Shown: positions 50,977 through 60,336, counted from the first letter of the stretch. The stretch: 64,000 bases of DNA from Methylobacterium gregans (GCF_022179245.1 NZ_BPQM01000027.1:1-64000), one strand, 5' to 3'. Notes: generated by a model not told the origin, from the sequence alone. Made by a program: numbers and translations.

Positions 50977-51996
50977 TCAATTGTCGAAGCCGACCTTGTC
51001 CACCAGCAGGCTCGCGGCCTTGCGGTTGCGGGCGATGTCGGCGAGCGGCGTCGGGTCGATCGCGAGCGGGCCCATCGCGGTGAGCAGCGGGTCGATCTTG
51101 GCGCCGGCCTTGACCGGGTACTCGTAGTTCGCCTGGGCGTAGAGGGCCTGCGCCTCGTCGGAGACGAGGTACTCGAGGAGCTTGACCGCCTCGTCGCGGT
51201 TCGGGGCGTTCTTCGCCACCACCGCGCCCGAGACGTTAACGTGCGTGCCGCCGCCCTCGAACGTCGGCAGTGCGACCGTGATGGCCTCGCCCCACTTCAC
51301 CTGTTCGGGCCCACCCTTGCCCGAGCGCATCAGGCCCACATAGTAGGAATTGCCGAGGCCGATCTCGCAGGTCTCGGCCAGGATGTCGCGGGCGATGTCC
51401 CGGTCGCCGCCCGCGGGCTTGCGGGCGAGATTGGCCTTCACGCCCTTCAGCCAGGCTTCCGTCTTCTCCGGCCCGTGCTTGGCGAGGTGATGGGCAATCA
51501 GCGCCGTGTTGTAGGGGTGCTGGCCCGAGCGCAGGCAGAGCTTGCCCTTCCATTTCGGGTCGGCCAGCTCCTCGTAGGAGAGCGCCTTCAGGTCGGCGAA
51601 GTCGCGCGCGTCCGCGTAGGCCACGCGGGCGCGGGAGGAGAGCGCGAACCAGCGGCCCTCAGGATCGCGCAGGGTGGCGGGGACGGCAGCATCGAGCGCG
51701 GCCGATTTCACCGGCTGGGCGAGGCCGCGGTCGACCAGCTCGATCAGGTTGCCGATATCGACCGTCATCAGCACGTCGGCCTTGGCGCGCTCGCCCTCGG
51801 CCGCCACGCGCTCCGCCAGCCCCTTCTCGACGAAGACCGTGTTGACCGTGGTGCCGGTCTTGGCCGTGTAGGCATCGAGGATCGGCCGGATCAGGCCGGG
51901 CTCGCGGGTGGTGTAGAGGTTCACCTCCGCAGCCTGCGCGGACACGGCCGCGAGCAGGGTGGCGAGAAGGGCGTATCCGGCAGTCCGACGCGACAT
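50977..51996 (-). CDS. Fe(3+) ABC transporter substrate-binding protein (FutA/FbpA type)
   Basis: This periplasmic binding protein of 339 residues has a signal peptide ending near SAQAAE. The mature start VNLYTTREPGLIRPILDAYTAKTG, then ADVLMTVDIGNLIELVDRGLAQPV and LCLRSGQHPYNTALIAHHL are typical of iron-binding FutA/Idi proteins, and NSYYVG holds the tandem tyrosines that bind ferric iron. GGGAGG precedes the ATG at 51996. An ATPase gene lies upstream on the same strand, but no permease gene is present in the cluster. Confidence 0.93.
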   Translation of the reverse strand: MSRRTAGYALLATLLAAVSAQAAEVNLYTTREPGLIRPILDAYTAKTGTTVNTVFVEKGLAERVAAEGERAKADVLMTVDIGNLIELVDRGLAQPVKSAALDAAVPATLRDPEGRWFALSSRARVAYADARDFADLKALSYEELADPKWKGKLCLRSGQHPYNTALIAHHLAKHGPEKTEAWLKGVKANLARKPAGGDRDIARDILAETCEIGLGNSYYVGLMRSGKGGPEQVKWGEAITVALPTFEGGGTHVNVSGAVVAKNAPNRDEAVKLLEYLVSDEAQALYAQANYEYPVKAGAKIDPLLTAMGPLAIDPTPLADIARNRKAASLLVDKVGFDN

Positions 51997-52045
51997 GGTT
52001 TCCTCCCTGAAGCGCGGGAGGTTGAGCGGCATCGGCCGACCGAAA

Positions 52046-52085
52046 GCAAGACCTAAGTTTTTGATCTAAAACAGTTAAAATCTAC
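52046..52085 (-). promoter_or_regulatory. AT-rich upstream region of the iron-binding protein gene
   Basis: A short AT-rich patch in otherwise GC-rich DNA lies 50-90 bp upstream of the start and contains TTTTAACTG and TTTTAGATC on the minus strand. It is a likely promoter and possibly an iron-responsive operator, but no clean Irr, RirA or Fur site can be read. Confidence 0.35.
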
Positions 52086-52113
52086 GCAGCGCCTCACGCG
52101 CGGACCTCCGTCC

Positions 52114-53148
52114 CTAATCCGCGTCGGGCACAAAAATAAAGGGGGTGTCGCCCGCCAGCACGAGGCCGACGGTCTCGCCAGGCCGGTGCGCATCTTCGGG
52201 GGGCACCGCGAGGCGCAGCGGCTCAGCGAAACCCGCGGCCTCGATCTCCAGCCGCGTCTGCGTGCCGAGATAGACCCGTCGCGCGACGCGGGCCGGGCAG
52301 CCCTCGCCCGCGTGCACGATCCGCAGCGCCTGCGGGCGGACGGCCGCGCTCAGGCGCGCGCCCTCCGCGAAGCCGGGCACCGGGAAGGATCCGAGCCGCG
52401 TCTCCAGCACTCCGCCCCGGCAGGGCCCCGCGACCTCCACAAGGTCGCCGAAGAACCGGGCGGCGAAGCGGTTGACCGGGCGGCGGTAGAGATCCTCCGG
52501 CGTGCCCACCTGCACGACGCGCCCGGCCCGCATCAGCGCGATGCGGTCGCAGACCTCCATCGCCTCCTCGGGGTCGTGGGTCACGAGGAGCGCCGTGGCG
52601 CCGGCCGCGCGCAGCACCGCGAGCGTGTCGGCCCGCACCCGGTCGCGGGTGCGGCGATCGAGATTTGAGAAGGGCTCGTCGAGGAGCAGCAGGCGCGGGC
52701 CGGGCGCGAGCGCCCGGGCAAGCGCCACCCGCTGGGCCTCGCCGCCCGACAGGGTCTCGGGATAGCCCGCCGCGCGGTGCCCGAGCCCCACCTGCGCGAG
52801 CCGCGCGGCCGCCGCAGCATCGGCCTCGGTGCGTTTGCGGCCGGCGAGCCCGTAGCGCACGTTCTCGGCGACCGTCAGGTGCGGGAACAGGGCGTAGTCC
52901 TGGAACATCATCCCGACGCCGCGCAGCTCCGGCGGCAGGCCGGGGCGGATCTCCCGCCCGTCTAGGCGCAAGGCGCCCCGGTCGGGCGTCTCCAGCCCGG
53001 CCACGATCCGCAGCAGGGTGCTCTTGCCGCAGCCGGAATCGCCGAGCAGCCCGACGATCTCTCCACCCGCCACCGCCAGCGAGACGTCGTCGAGGGCCCG
53101 CACCGGGCCGAAGCGGCAGCCGATGCGGTCGAGTTCGAGGCGGGGCAT
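52114..53148 (-). CDS. Iron-type ABC transporter ATP-binding protein
   Basis: This ATPase of 344 residues is of the FbpC/PotA type. Walker A is GDSGCGKST, the Q-loop is MMFQDYALFPHLTV, the signature is LSGGEAQRVALARAL, Walker B is LLLLDEPFSNLD and the switch His is in LLVTHDPEEAMEV. A C-terminal TOBE-like region follows (RLSAAVRPQALRIVH). The start at 53148 gives MPRLELDRIGCRFG. It probably serves the binding protein encoded downstream. The permease it needs is missing here. Confidence 0.93.
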   Translation of the reverse strand: MPRLELDRIGCRFGPVRALDDVSLAVAGGEIVGLLGDSGCGKSTLLRIVAGLETPDRGALRLDGREIRPGLPPELRGVGMMFQDYALFPHLTVAENVRYGLAGRKRTEADAAAAARLAQVGLGHRAAGYPETLSGGEAQRVALARALAPGPRLLLLDEPFSNLDRRTRDRVRADTLAVLRAAGATALLVTHDPEEAMEVCDRIALMRAGRVVQVGTPEDLYRRPVNRFAARFFGDLVEVAGPCRGGVLETRLGSFPVPGFAEGARLSAAVRPQALRIVHAGEGCPARVARRVYLGTQTRLEIEAAGFAEPLRLAVPPEDAHRPGETVGLVLAGDTPFIFVPDAD

Positions 53149-53312
53149 CTCAGGCACGGGCGCGCACCAAGCCTGAACCGTGGGGAGCGCTCCCTTCGCT
53201 CCGAGGACAGGATGGATTCGGCTGCGCGTGCTGCATCGGCCGTTCCTGACGCGGCGCTCCGGCCGGCGCAATCCGGTATAGGCTGGTGCGTGTCGGGAGA
53301 CCGGGGGATGAC

Positions 53313-54470
53313 GTGGCGGGACGGGGCGGGTTCGCGCGCTACCTCGCGCTCTATGCCGGGCTCTACGGCGCCTATGGCTGCCTGTCCCCGCTCCTGCCGA
53401 ACCTGATGGCCGCCCGCGGGCTCGCGCCCGAGGCGATCGGCCTCGTGCTGGCCGCCGCGACCCTGGTGCGGCTCGTGGCCGCCCCGCTCGCCGGCCGTCT
53501 CGCCGATGCGCGCGACGCGGCCCGCCCGATCCTCGCCGCGAGCGCGGTCGCGGCCGGCCTCCTCGCGGCGGCGCACCTGCCGATCCACGGGCTCTGGCCG
53601 GTGCTCGCCGCGGGCCTAGCCTACGCGGTCGCGACGGCGCCGCTGGCCCCGCTCGCCGACGCGCTGGCGCTCGGTGCGGCGCGGGGCGGGACGGCCTTCG
53701 TCTACGGGCGCGTGCGGGCGGCGGGCTCGGGCGCCTTCATCGCCGCGGCCGCCGTGGCCGGATGGCTCGCCGGGACCTACGGGCTCGCCGCCGCGATCCT
53801 GATGGGCGGCGCGCTCTTCATCGTCGCGGGGGCCCTCGCGCGGCGCCTGCCGTCGCCCCCCGGCGAGACCGGCCCGAGGCCGGATCCGGCTGCCGTCCTG
53901 GGGGCGGGTTTCGGCACCCTGCTGCGCCTCGCGGCCTTTCGCCGGACGCTCCTGGTCGCCGCTCTGGTGATCGGCGCGCACGGCCTGCACGAGGCCTTCG
54001 CGATGATCCTCTGGCGCGCCTCCGGCATCGGCGCCGGGGCGGCGGGCCTGCTCTGGGCCGAGGCCGTGGCCGCCGAGGTTCTGGTCTTTCTGACGATCGG
54101 CCCGCGGCTCCTCGGCCGGATCGGCCTCGCGGGCGGGCTGGCGCTGGCCGCCGCCGCCGGTGCTCTGCGCTGGGGGATCGCCGCGCAGACGGTCGCCCTG
54201 CCCTGGCTCGCCGGCGCCCAGGCCCTGCACGGCCTCAGCTTCGCGCTCCTGCACCTCGCCTGCCTGGGGCTGATCGGGGAGACGGTGCCGGCGCATCTGC
54301 GCGCCACGGCGCTCACGCTCTACGGCAGCGTCGGCCTGGGCCTCGCGGGCGCCCTGGTGACGCTGGCCTCCGGCCCGCTCTACGCCGCGTTCGGCGCGCG
54401 GGCCTTCTGGGCGATGGCGGCCCTGAGCCTCGCGGCGCTGCCGCTCGCCCACGGGCTGCGGGCACGCTGA
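53313..54470 (+). CDS. MFS transporter (phenylpropionate permease-like)
   Basis: This 385-residue inner-membrane carrier has about twelve hydrophobic helices. The start FARYLALYAGLYGAYGCLSPLLPNLMAARGL and LADARDAARPIL loop resemble the HcaT/MFS_1-like group; FVYGRVRAAGSGAF is typical of it. The GTG at 53313 has GGGGGAT upstream; a GTG nine codons earlier is possible. The substrate is unknown. It is divergent from the iron ABC ATPase and 103 bp before priA. Confidence 0.88.
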   Translation: MAGRGGFARYLALYAGLYGAYGCLSPLLPNLMAARGLAPEAIGLVLAAATLVRLVAAPLAGRLADARDAARPILAASAVAAGLLAAAHLPIHGLWPVLAAGLAYAVATAPLAPLADALALGAARGGTAFVYGRVRAAGSGAFIAAAAVAGWLAGTYGLAAAILMGGALFIVAGALARRLPSPPGETGPRPDPAAVLGAGFGTLLRLAAFRRTLLVAALVIGAHGLHEAFAMILWRASGIGAGAAGLLWAEAVAAEVLVFLTIGPRLLGRIGLAGGLALAAAAGALRWGIAAQTVALPWLAGAQALHGLSFALLHLACLGLIGETVPAHLRATALTLYGSVGLGLAGALVTLASGPLYAAFGARAFWAMAALSLAALPLAHGLRAR

Positions 54471-54573
54471 ACGTTGCGGCGAGGCTGGGCGCCGCTTTTT
54501 CCCGCGCCCTATGGTACGGACCCGGAACGGAGGCCCGCGGGCCCTCTCGATGCGGCCCGCACACCCGGATTCC

Positions 54574-56805
54574 ATGCCCGACGTCGCCGAGATCCTGATC
54601 CCGCTCGCCCTCGACACGGCCTACAGCTACGTCGTGCCCGAAGGTCTCCGCCTCGCGGAAGGCGACGTGGTGCAGGTGCCGCTCGGCCCCCGCGAGACGG
54701 TCGGCGTGGTCTGGGGGCTGGCCCAGACGGCGGGCGGCTCGAACCTGCGGCCGGTGACGGGCCGGGTCGATGCCCCGCCGCTCTCCGAGCCCCTGCGCCG
54801 GCTCGTCGACTGGATCGCCCGCTACACGCTGGCGCCGAAGGGCTCGGCGCTCGCCATGGTGCTGCGCCTGCCCGACGAGGCCGCCGCCCGCGAGACCGCC
54901 CGCGTCGGCGTGCGCGTCTCCGGCAAGGCGCCCACCCGCGCGACGCCCGCCCGCCGGAAGGTGCTGGAGGCGGCCGCCGACGGGGCGCTGCACGGGAAGA
55001 GCGCGCTCGCCAAGGCGGCGGGCGTCTCGCTCAGCGTGGTCGACGGGCTCATCGACGACGGCGCGCTGGAGGCGGTCGCGGTCGAGCCCGAGGCGGTGGC
55101 GCCCCCGCCGGACCCGGACCACCCCCGGGTGCCGCTGTCCGACGCGCAGGAGGCGGCCGCGCTGGAGCTGATCGCCGGGCCGGGAAAGGCGCTCGCATCG
55201 CCGGGGGAAGGGAACGCGCGGGTTTCCGGGAGCGCGCTGCAACCGGTCGAACCGGCGGCGCCCGGCCCCGTCCTGCTCGAAGGCGTCACCGGCTCCGGCA
55301 AGACCGAAGTCTATTTCGAGGCCGTGGCGCACTGCGTCCGGGCCGGGCGGCAGGCGCTGATCCTGATGCCCGAGATCGCCCTGACCGCGCAGTTCCTCGA
55401 CCGCTTCGCCGCCCGCTTCGGCGTGCGGCCGGCCGCGTGGCACTCCGGCGTCGGCGGGCGGCGGCGCGAGCGGCTGCGGGCGGCCGTGGCGGCCGGCGAG
55501 GCGCGCGTCGTGGTCGGTGCCCGCTCGGCCCTGTTCCTGCCGTTCAGACAACTCGGCCTCATCGTGGTCGATGAGGAGCACGAATCCGCCTACAAGCAGG
55601 AGGACGGGGTACACTACCACGCCCGCGACATGGCGGTGGTGCGCGGGCGCCTGGAGGGCTGCCCGGTGGTGCTCGCCTCCGCCACGCCCTCGATCGAGAG
55701 CCGGGTCAATGCCGAGCGCGGGCGCTACCGCCACGTGCGCCTGCCCGAGCGCTTCGGCGGCCGGCGCCTGCCCGACATCCGGGCGATCGACATGCGCCTC
55801 GATGGGCCGGAGCGCGGCCGCTTCCTAAGCCCGCCCTTGATCAACGCCATCAAGGCGAACCTCGCGGCGGGGGAGCAGTCGCTGCTCTTCCTCAACCGCC
55901 GCGGCTACGCGCCGCTCACGCTCTGCCGGGCCTGCGGCCACCGCTACCGCTGCCGCAACTGCTCGACCTGGCTGGTCGAGCACCGCTTCCGCAAGGCGCT
56001 CGTCTGCCACCAGTGCGGCTACGCCGAGCCGCGGCCGCAGGCCTGCACCGAATGCGGCACCTTCGACAACCTGACCGCCTGCGGGCCGGGCGTCGAGCGG
56101 ATCGCCGAGGAGGTCTCCGAGCTGTTCCCGGACCGGCGCATCATCGTGCTGTCGAGCGACTTCCCGGGCGGCGCCGAGCGGCTGCGCATGGAGCTCGACG
56201 CGGTGGCGGCCGGCGAGTGCGACATCGTGGTCGGCACGCAGCTCGTGGCCAAGGGCCACAACTTCCCGCACCTGACGCTGGTCGGCGTCTTGGACGCCGA
56301 TATCGGCCTCACCTCCGGCGATCCCCGCGCGGCCGAGCGCACCTTCCAGCTCCTGCAGCAGGTGACGGGCCGGGCGGGCCGCGGCGAGCGGCCGGGCCGG
56401 GCGCTGGTCCAGACCTACCAGCCGACGCACCCGGTGATCGCGGCGCTGCTCTCGGGCGACGCCGAGCGCTTCTACGCGGAGGAGGTGGCCGCGCGCGAGG
56501 CCGCGGGCCTGCCGCCCTTCGGGCGCCTCGCCGCGCTCATCGTCTCGGCGGCCGAGCGCGAGGCCGCGGAGGCGCAGGGGCAGGCGCTGGCGCGCGTCGC
56601 CGAGCCGCCGCCCGGCGCCATGGTGCTCGGGCCCGCCGAGGCGCCGCTGGCGCTGGTGCGCGGGCGCTACCGCTTCCGCCTGCTCGTGAAGACCGAGCGC
56701 AACGTGGATCTGCAGAGCTACCTGCGCGACTGGCTGGCGCGCGCGCCGAAGCCCCGCGGCAGCGTGCGGGTGGCGGTCGATGTCGACCCGCAGAGCTTTT
56801 TGTAG
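54574..56805 (+). CDS. priA: Primosomal protein N' (replication restart helicase)
   Basis: PriA recognises stalled forks and reloads the replisome. It has 743 residues. The N-terminal 3'-DNA binding domain starts EILIPLALDTAYSYVVPEGL. The helicase core has GVTGSGKTEVYFE (Walker A), VVDEEHESAYKQ (DEAH-like) and QVTGRAGRG. The zinc-binding cysteines are CRACGHRYRCRNCS and CHQCGYAEPRPQACTECG. The ATG at 54574 is the natural start. A run encoding Pro/Ala around 55170-55260 is a linker insert. A SpoIIAA-like gene follows. Confidence 0.97.
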   Translation: MPDVAEILIPLALDTAYSYVVPEGLRLAEGDVVQVPLGPRETVGVVWGLAQTAGGSNLRPVTGRVDAPPLSEPLRRLVDWIARYTLAPKGSALAMVLRLPDEAAARETARVGVRVSGKAPTRATPARRKVLEAAADGALHGKSALAKAAGVSLSVVDGLIDDGALEAVAVEPEAVAPPPDPDHPRVPLSDAQEAAALELIAGPGKALASPGEGNARVSGSALQPVEPAAPGPVLLEGVTGSGKTEVYFEAVAHCVRAGRQALILMPEIALTAQFLDRFAARFGVRPAAWHSGVGGRRRERLRAAVAAGEARVVVGARSALFLPFRQLGLIVVDEEHESAYKQEDGVHYHARDMAVVRGRLEGCPVVLASATPSIESRVNAERGRYRHVRLPERFGGRRLPDIRAIDMRLDGPERGRFLSPPLINAIKANLAAGEQSLLFLNRRGYAPLTLCRACGHRYRCRNCSTWLVEHRFRKALVCHQCGYAEPRPQACTECGTFDNLTACGPGVERIAEEVSELFPDRRIIVLSSDFPGGAERLRMELDAVAAGECDIVVGTQLVAKGHNFPHLTLVGVLDADIGLTSGDPRAAERTFQLLQQVTGRAGRGERPGRALVQTYQPTHPVIAALLSGDAERFYAEEVAAREAAGLPPFGRLAALIVSAAEREAAEAQGQALARVAEPPPGAMVLGPAEAPLALVRGRYRFRLLVKTERNVDLQSYLRDWLARAPKPRGSVRVAVDVDPQSFL

Positions 56806-56844
56806 GAGAGTGGCGGGCCGCAACGGCCCCCCAGGAGCCCGATA

Positions 56845-57204
56845 GTGCTGAGCTACACCAAGAAGCCGGACACCAACGTCGCCGAGATCGTGGTCGACGG
56901 GAAGATCACCGACGCGGAGATGGACGCGGCCATGACCGCGATGAAGGCCGACCTCGACAAGGGCGGCAAGCTCAAGCTCTTGGAGGACATCCGCGCCTTC
57001 GAGGGCATGGAGCCGGCGGCCTTCTTCAAGGACCCGCGCTTCGGCCTCTCGATGATGAAGAGCGTCAGCCACGTCGCGCTCGTCACCGACGCGCCCTGGC
57101 TCAAGGCACTGGCCGAGACCTTCAACTTCGTCTCGCCCGCGCAGATCCGGGTCTTCGAGCGCGCCCGTCTCGAGGAGGCGCGTTCCTGGCTGGCGACGGC
57201 CTGA
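56845..57204 (+). CDS. SpoIIAA-like (STAS-related) protein
   Basis: This is a 119-residue protein of the SpoIIAA-like family. The fold is visible as TNVAEIVVDGKITDAEMDAAMTAM, KLKLLEDIRAFEGMEPAAFF, KSVSHVALVTDAPWLKALAETF and RVFERARLEEARSWL. These cytoplasmic proteins resemble anti-anti-sigma domains but lack the conserved phosphorylated Ser region, and their role is unknown. AGGAG precedes the GTG at 56845. It is 39 bp after priA and convergent with the next gene. Confidence 0.88.
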   Translation: MLSYTKKPDTNVAEIVVDGKITDAEMDAAMTAMKADLDKGGKLKLLEDIRAFEGMEPAAFFKDPRFGLSMMKSVSHVALVTDAPWLKALAETFNFVSPAQIRVFERARLEEARSWLATA

Positions 57205-57219
57205 CGTAGCCGACGCCGA

Positions 57220-57615
57220 TCATTCCGCTTGGGCGGTGCGGGTGTTGCTGCGCCGCGCCGTCCAGCGGCCCGAGCACAGGGCCGAGACCTTCCAGGTGCC
57301 CGAACCGGACTGCGCCTGGAGCCGGCCCGAGGCGGCGCCGCTGGTGCCGCCGTTCGAGACCGTGAGACCGACCGTGCCGTCGGCGCCGACGCGTCCGCTC
57401 ATCCGCGTGCCGGCATCCGCCGCCGAGGCGAGGCGCACCTGCCCCTCCTGGATGGAGACGGCGTAGCTGTAGCGGCTGTCGCAGATCCCGCTCTCCGTCA
57501 CGAGCTCGACGCGCCACGTGCCCGTGTAATCCCCGGCCCGGGCATGGGCTGCCGGCAGGAGGCCGGTCAGCGCGAGACCGGCGGCGAGGCTGAGGGCGGT
57601 GAAGGTCGAGGTCAT
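57220..57615 (-). CDS. Exported beta-rich protein, function unknown
   Basis: This protein of 131 residues has a signal peptide (SLAAGLALTGLLPAAHARA). The mature part is beta-rich with a Cys pair (GICDSRYSYAVSI and ALCSGRWTARR) and the pattern YTGTWRVELVTE, VGLTVSNGG, GSGTWKVSA, seen in small exported proteins of the group. AGGGAG precedes the ATG at 57615. No specific function can be given. Confidence 0.75.
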   Translation of the reverse strand: MTSTFTALSLAAGLALTGLLPAAHARAGDYTGTWRVELVTESGICDSRYSYAVSIQEGQVRLASAADAGTRMSGRVGADGTVGLTVSNGGTSGAASGRLQAQSGSGTWKVSALCSGRWTARRSNTRTAQAE

Positions 57616-57857
57616 GTGCTCCCTGTCGGGCAAAGCCGTATGATTCGCCGCGCGGGCACGCGGCGTGTTCTCGGTGCTAGACCCGTCGGGTCCGTGATTG
57701 GGCGATACCCCCGGTTAAATCTGGGAAACGGCGAGAATATGACGCCGAATTCTTGCGAACGCCCAAGCTTTGCTACCAGGAAGCGCGCCTGTTCAGATGC
57801 ATATATGCTGAGTGATGGGTCGGAGCTGTACGGGAGCTGAACCGACGGTAACTTGGT

Positions 57858-58733
57858 TCAAACGGTCGCGGCCGCGCGGAAGGCTGCGCCGACGAGGCGC
57901 AGGGCTGCGCCGGCGCGCGGTTCCCGGGTGCGGGCATGCAGCACCACGTCGGCGGTCGGCAGGGGCGGCAGCCCGAAGCGCTCGCCGACCTCGACCGAGC
58001 CCGGCGGGGCGACCCGGCGGGCGAGCGCCGCGACGCCGAGCCCGGCGCTGACCGCGGCGCCGACCGCGAGCACGCCGCCCCCGACGAAGACCTCTGTCCA
58101 GGAAATGCCGGCCGCGTCGAGGCAGCGCAAAGCCGTCTCGCGCACGCCGCAGGAGCCCGCCAGGGTCGCGAGCCGCAGCGCCTCGCCCGGCCGGTGCCGG
58201 AAGCCGGGCCCCGCGAACCAGCCGAAGGGCTCGCGGGCGAGCAGGCGCCCCTCACCGCGCCGCGGCGATCCGTCCTCGCTTCGCACGATGGCGGCGTCGA
58301 TCTCGGCGCGCGCATAGGCCGCCACGAGGTCGCGCGAGCCCGCGATCCGCACCTCGATGAGCAGGCCCGGATCCTGCGCGGCGATGCGCCCGATCAGAAC
58401 CGGCAGTTCGGGTCCCGCGACGTGATCGCTGATCCCGAGGATCAGCCGACGCGGCGGCGTCGGCGCCACCTGCTGCCACGCCCGCTCCTGCGCGGCCAGG
58501 AGGTCGCGCGCCGCGGGCAGGAAGGCCTCGCCGCGCTCGGACAGGCGGACCCGCCGCGGGGTGCGCTCGATCAGGCGGTGACCGAGCCGTTCCTCGAGCC
58601 GCTTCAGGCGCAGGCTCACCGCGGCCTGTGAGGTCCCGAGCGCCTCCGCGGCTCGCGTGAAGCCGCCGAGATCGGCCACCAGCACGAAGGCCTGGACCGC
58701 ATCGGAATCGAGGGCGCGCGCCGGGGCAATCAT
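57858..58733 (-). CDS. LysR family transcriptional regulator
   Basis: This protein of 291 residues has the LysR helix-turn-helix at the N-terminus (VQAFVLVADLGGFTRAAEALGTSQAAVSLRLKRLEERLGHRLIERTPRRVRLSERGE) and a periplasmic-binding-like effector domain. It is divergent from the DUF4865 and tautomerase genes, with about 95 bp between starts, so it probably controls them and itself. The effector is unknown. Confidence 0.94.
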   Translation of the reverse strand: MIAPARALDSDAVQAFVLVADLGGFTRAAEALGTSQAAVSLRLKRLEERLGHRLIERTPRRVRLSERGEAFLPAARDLLAAQERAWQQVAPTPPRRLILGISDHVAGPELPVLIGRIAAQDPGLLIEVRIAGSRDLVAAYARAEIDAAIVRSEDGSPRRGEGRLLAREPFGWFAGPGFRHRPGEALRLATLAGSCGVRETALRCLDAAGISWTEVFVGGGVLAVGAAVSAGLGVAALARRVAPPGSVEVGERFGLPPLPTADVVLHARTREPRAGAALRLVGAAFRAAATV

Positions 58734-58826
58734 AACAGATGCTCATCGTACAAATAACCGGCGATATGTTTCTCTGATGCCTGTGATTTGGCAAGCCGTG
58801 ACGGTTCCCGATTGCCGGAGCCGAAC

Positions 58827-59375
58827 ATGCTGGTCCTGCGCTACCGCCACCGCCTGCCCGCCGATTACGACATGGCCCGCATCCGCCGCCGCGTCGCCGA
58901 GCGCGGATCCTTCTTCGACGCGACACCCGGCCTCGGCTTCAAGGCCTTCTCGATCGCGGAGGGCGCCGGCGGCAACGTCTACGCGGCGACCTATCTCTGG
59001 CTGGACCCGCTCGCCGCCGGCGAGTTCCTCACCGACCACCGCTTCCGGGCCGTCGTGGACGGGTTCGGCCGCCCGCGCGTCGAGACCTGGCTGCCCCTCG
59101 TGGTGGCGGCCGGCTCAGGGACCGGCGCGACCGTGCTGGTGCGCGAGACGCTTCCGGTCTCCGAGACCCGCGATCTCGCCGCCCTGCGTGCCGCGGAGGC
59201 CGAGCGCGCCGCCTCGGCCGTGGCGGAGGGTGCCTGCGCCGCCGTCAGCGCGCTCGATCCAGGCGCGTGGCGCCTCCTCCGCCTCACGCTCCGGCGGGAC
59301 GGCGCGGCCGGCACACCGCACGAGAGCGTGCTCCACCTCGCCGCGCCCGGCTGGGCTCGCCTGTCCCATCCCTGA
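58827..59375 (+). CDS. DUF4865 family protein
   Basis: This 182-residue protein fits DUF4865: MLVLRYRHRLPADYDMARIRRRVAERGSFFD at the start, then PGLGFKAFSIAEGAGGNVYAATYLWLD and GRPRVETWLPL. The family resembles monooxygenase-like dimeric alpha-beta barrels. GGAG lies before the ATG at 58827. It is followed by the tautomerase gene after 14 bp, and both face the LysR gene. The substrate is unknown. Confidence 0.9.
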   Translation: MLVLRYRHRLPADYDMARIRRRVAERGSFFDATPGLGFKAFSIAEGAGGNVYAATYLWLDPLAAGEFLTDHRFRAVVDGFGRPRVETWLPLVVAAGSGTGATVLVRETLPVSETRDLAALRAAEAERAASAVAEGACAAVSALDPGAWRLLRLTLRRDGAAGTPHESVLHLAAPGWARLSHP

Positions 59376-59389
59376 AGCGGAGCCCTGCC

Positions 59390-59779
59390 ATGCCGTTGAT
59401 CCGGATCTCCCTGCGGGTGGGCAAGCCCGCCGCCTACCGGGCCGCCCTGTCGGAGGGCGTCTACGCCGCCCTGCGCGCGAGCTTCGACGTGCCCGAGGAC
59501 GACCGCTTCGTGCTGATCCACGAGCACGCGGCGGACGCCTTCGCCTACGGGGCCACCTATCTCGGGGTCGCCCGCAGCGACGACCTCGTGATCGTGCAGA
59601 TCACCTGCAACGATACGCGCAACCGCGCGCAGAAGCGGGCGCTCTACCGCCGCATCGTGGACAACCTCACGGACGACCCCGGCCTGCGGCCGGAGGACGT
59701 CTTCATCAACCTCGTCGAGGTGAAGGCGGAGAACTGGTCGTTCGGCAACGGCCTCGCGCAATACGCCGATCGTGCCTGA
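59390..59779 (+). CDS. Tautomerase family protein
   Basis: This 129-residue protein starts MPLIRISLRVGKP, so the catalytic Pro-2 of the 4-oxalocrotonate tautomerase superfamily is present after Met removal. The body (YRAALSEGVYAALRASFDVPEDDRFVLIHEH, VQITCNDTRNRAQKRALYRRIVDNL and VEVKAENWSFGNG) fits the longer tautomerases that accompany DUF4865. It probably acts with DUF4865 on a common aromatic or keto-acid substrate. Confidence 0.92.
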   Translation: MPLIRISLRVGKPAAYRAALSEGVYAALRASFDVPEDDRFVLIHEHAADAFAYGATYLGVARSDDLVIVQITCNDTRNRAQKRALYRRIVDNLTDDPGLRPEDVFINLVEVKAENWSFGNGLAQYADRA

Positions 59780-59894
59780 GTTCGGCCCGGGTTAATCCTT
59801 CTGCGCTCGCGGTCCGGCCGATCGGCGGGCAACCGATGCGACGGCGGTCCATTCTCCCTCGGCAACCTCGAAGGGTCCTTCGGAGGATGACGCC

Positions 59895-60329
59895 ATGCCC
59901 GGGAGATCGCCGCTCGCCGCCCTCATCCTGCTCACCGCAGGCGCGCAGGCCCAGGACGGCGGCAAGGCCGCACTCGACCAGCTCGGCGCCCTGCCGAAGC
60001 CGGCCCAGCAGGGGGACCTCGACACCGTCGCGCTCGCCTCGGCCCACCGTGAGCGGGCCGAGTCGATGCAGCAGCGCACGGACGGCCTGTGGCAATCCTG
60101 GCTGGTCTCGGTCTGCGAGGGCTGCGGCGAGGCGCGGCGGCCGTTCAGTGACCGGGACGGGGCCGACTACCTGAAGAAGCTGCGCGCCGGCCAGCCGGAG
60201 GAGGCTCAGGGCCGCCCGCGCTTCACCTACTACTATCCGGCCGGCGGCCGGTTGCCGCGCCCCGACAACATCTCGGCCGACCTCTCGAACCAGAACATCG
60301 ACCAGATCCGGCGCGACCCGAACCGCTGA
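59895..60329 (+). CDS. Exported protein, function unknown
   Basis: This is a 144-residue protein with a signal peptide (SPLAALILLTAGAQAQ). The mature sequence is hydrophilic, with a CxxC in VSVCEGCGEARRPF and a segment YLKKLRAGQPEEA. GGAGGATG lies upstream of the ATG at 59895. No family is recognised; the CxxC could be structural or bind metal. Confidence 0.72.
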   Translation: MPGRSPLAALILLTAGAQAQDGGKAALDQLGALPKPAQQGDLDTVALASAHRERAESMQQRTDGLWQSWLVSVCEGCGEARRPFSDRDGADYLKKLRAGQPEEAQGRPRFTYYYPAGGRLPRPDNISADLSNQNIDQIRRDPNR

Positions 60330-60336
60330 GCGGATC

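Noticed and set aside
52046-52085. Irr or Fur box upstream of the iron-binding protein gene
   Set aside because: The patch is AT-rich with TTTTAGATC, but the symmetric second half needed for either box is missing; only a possible promoter is listed.
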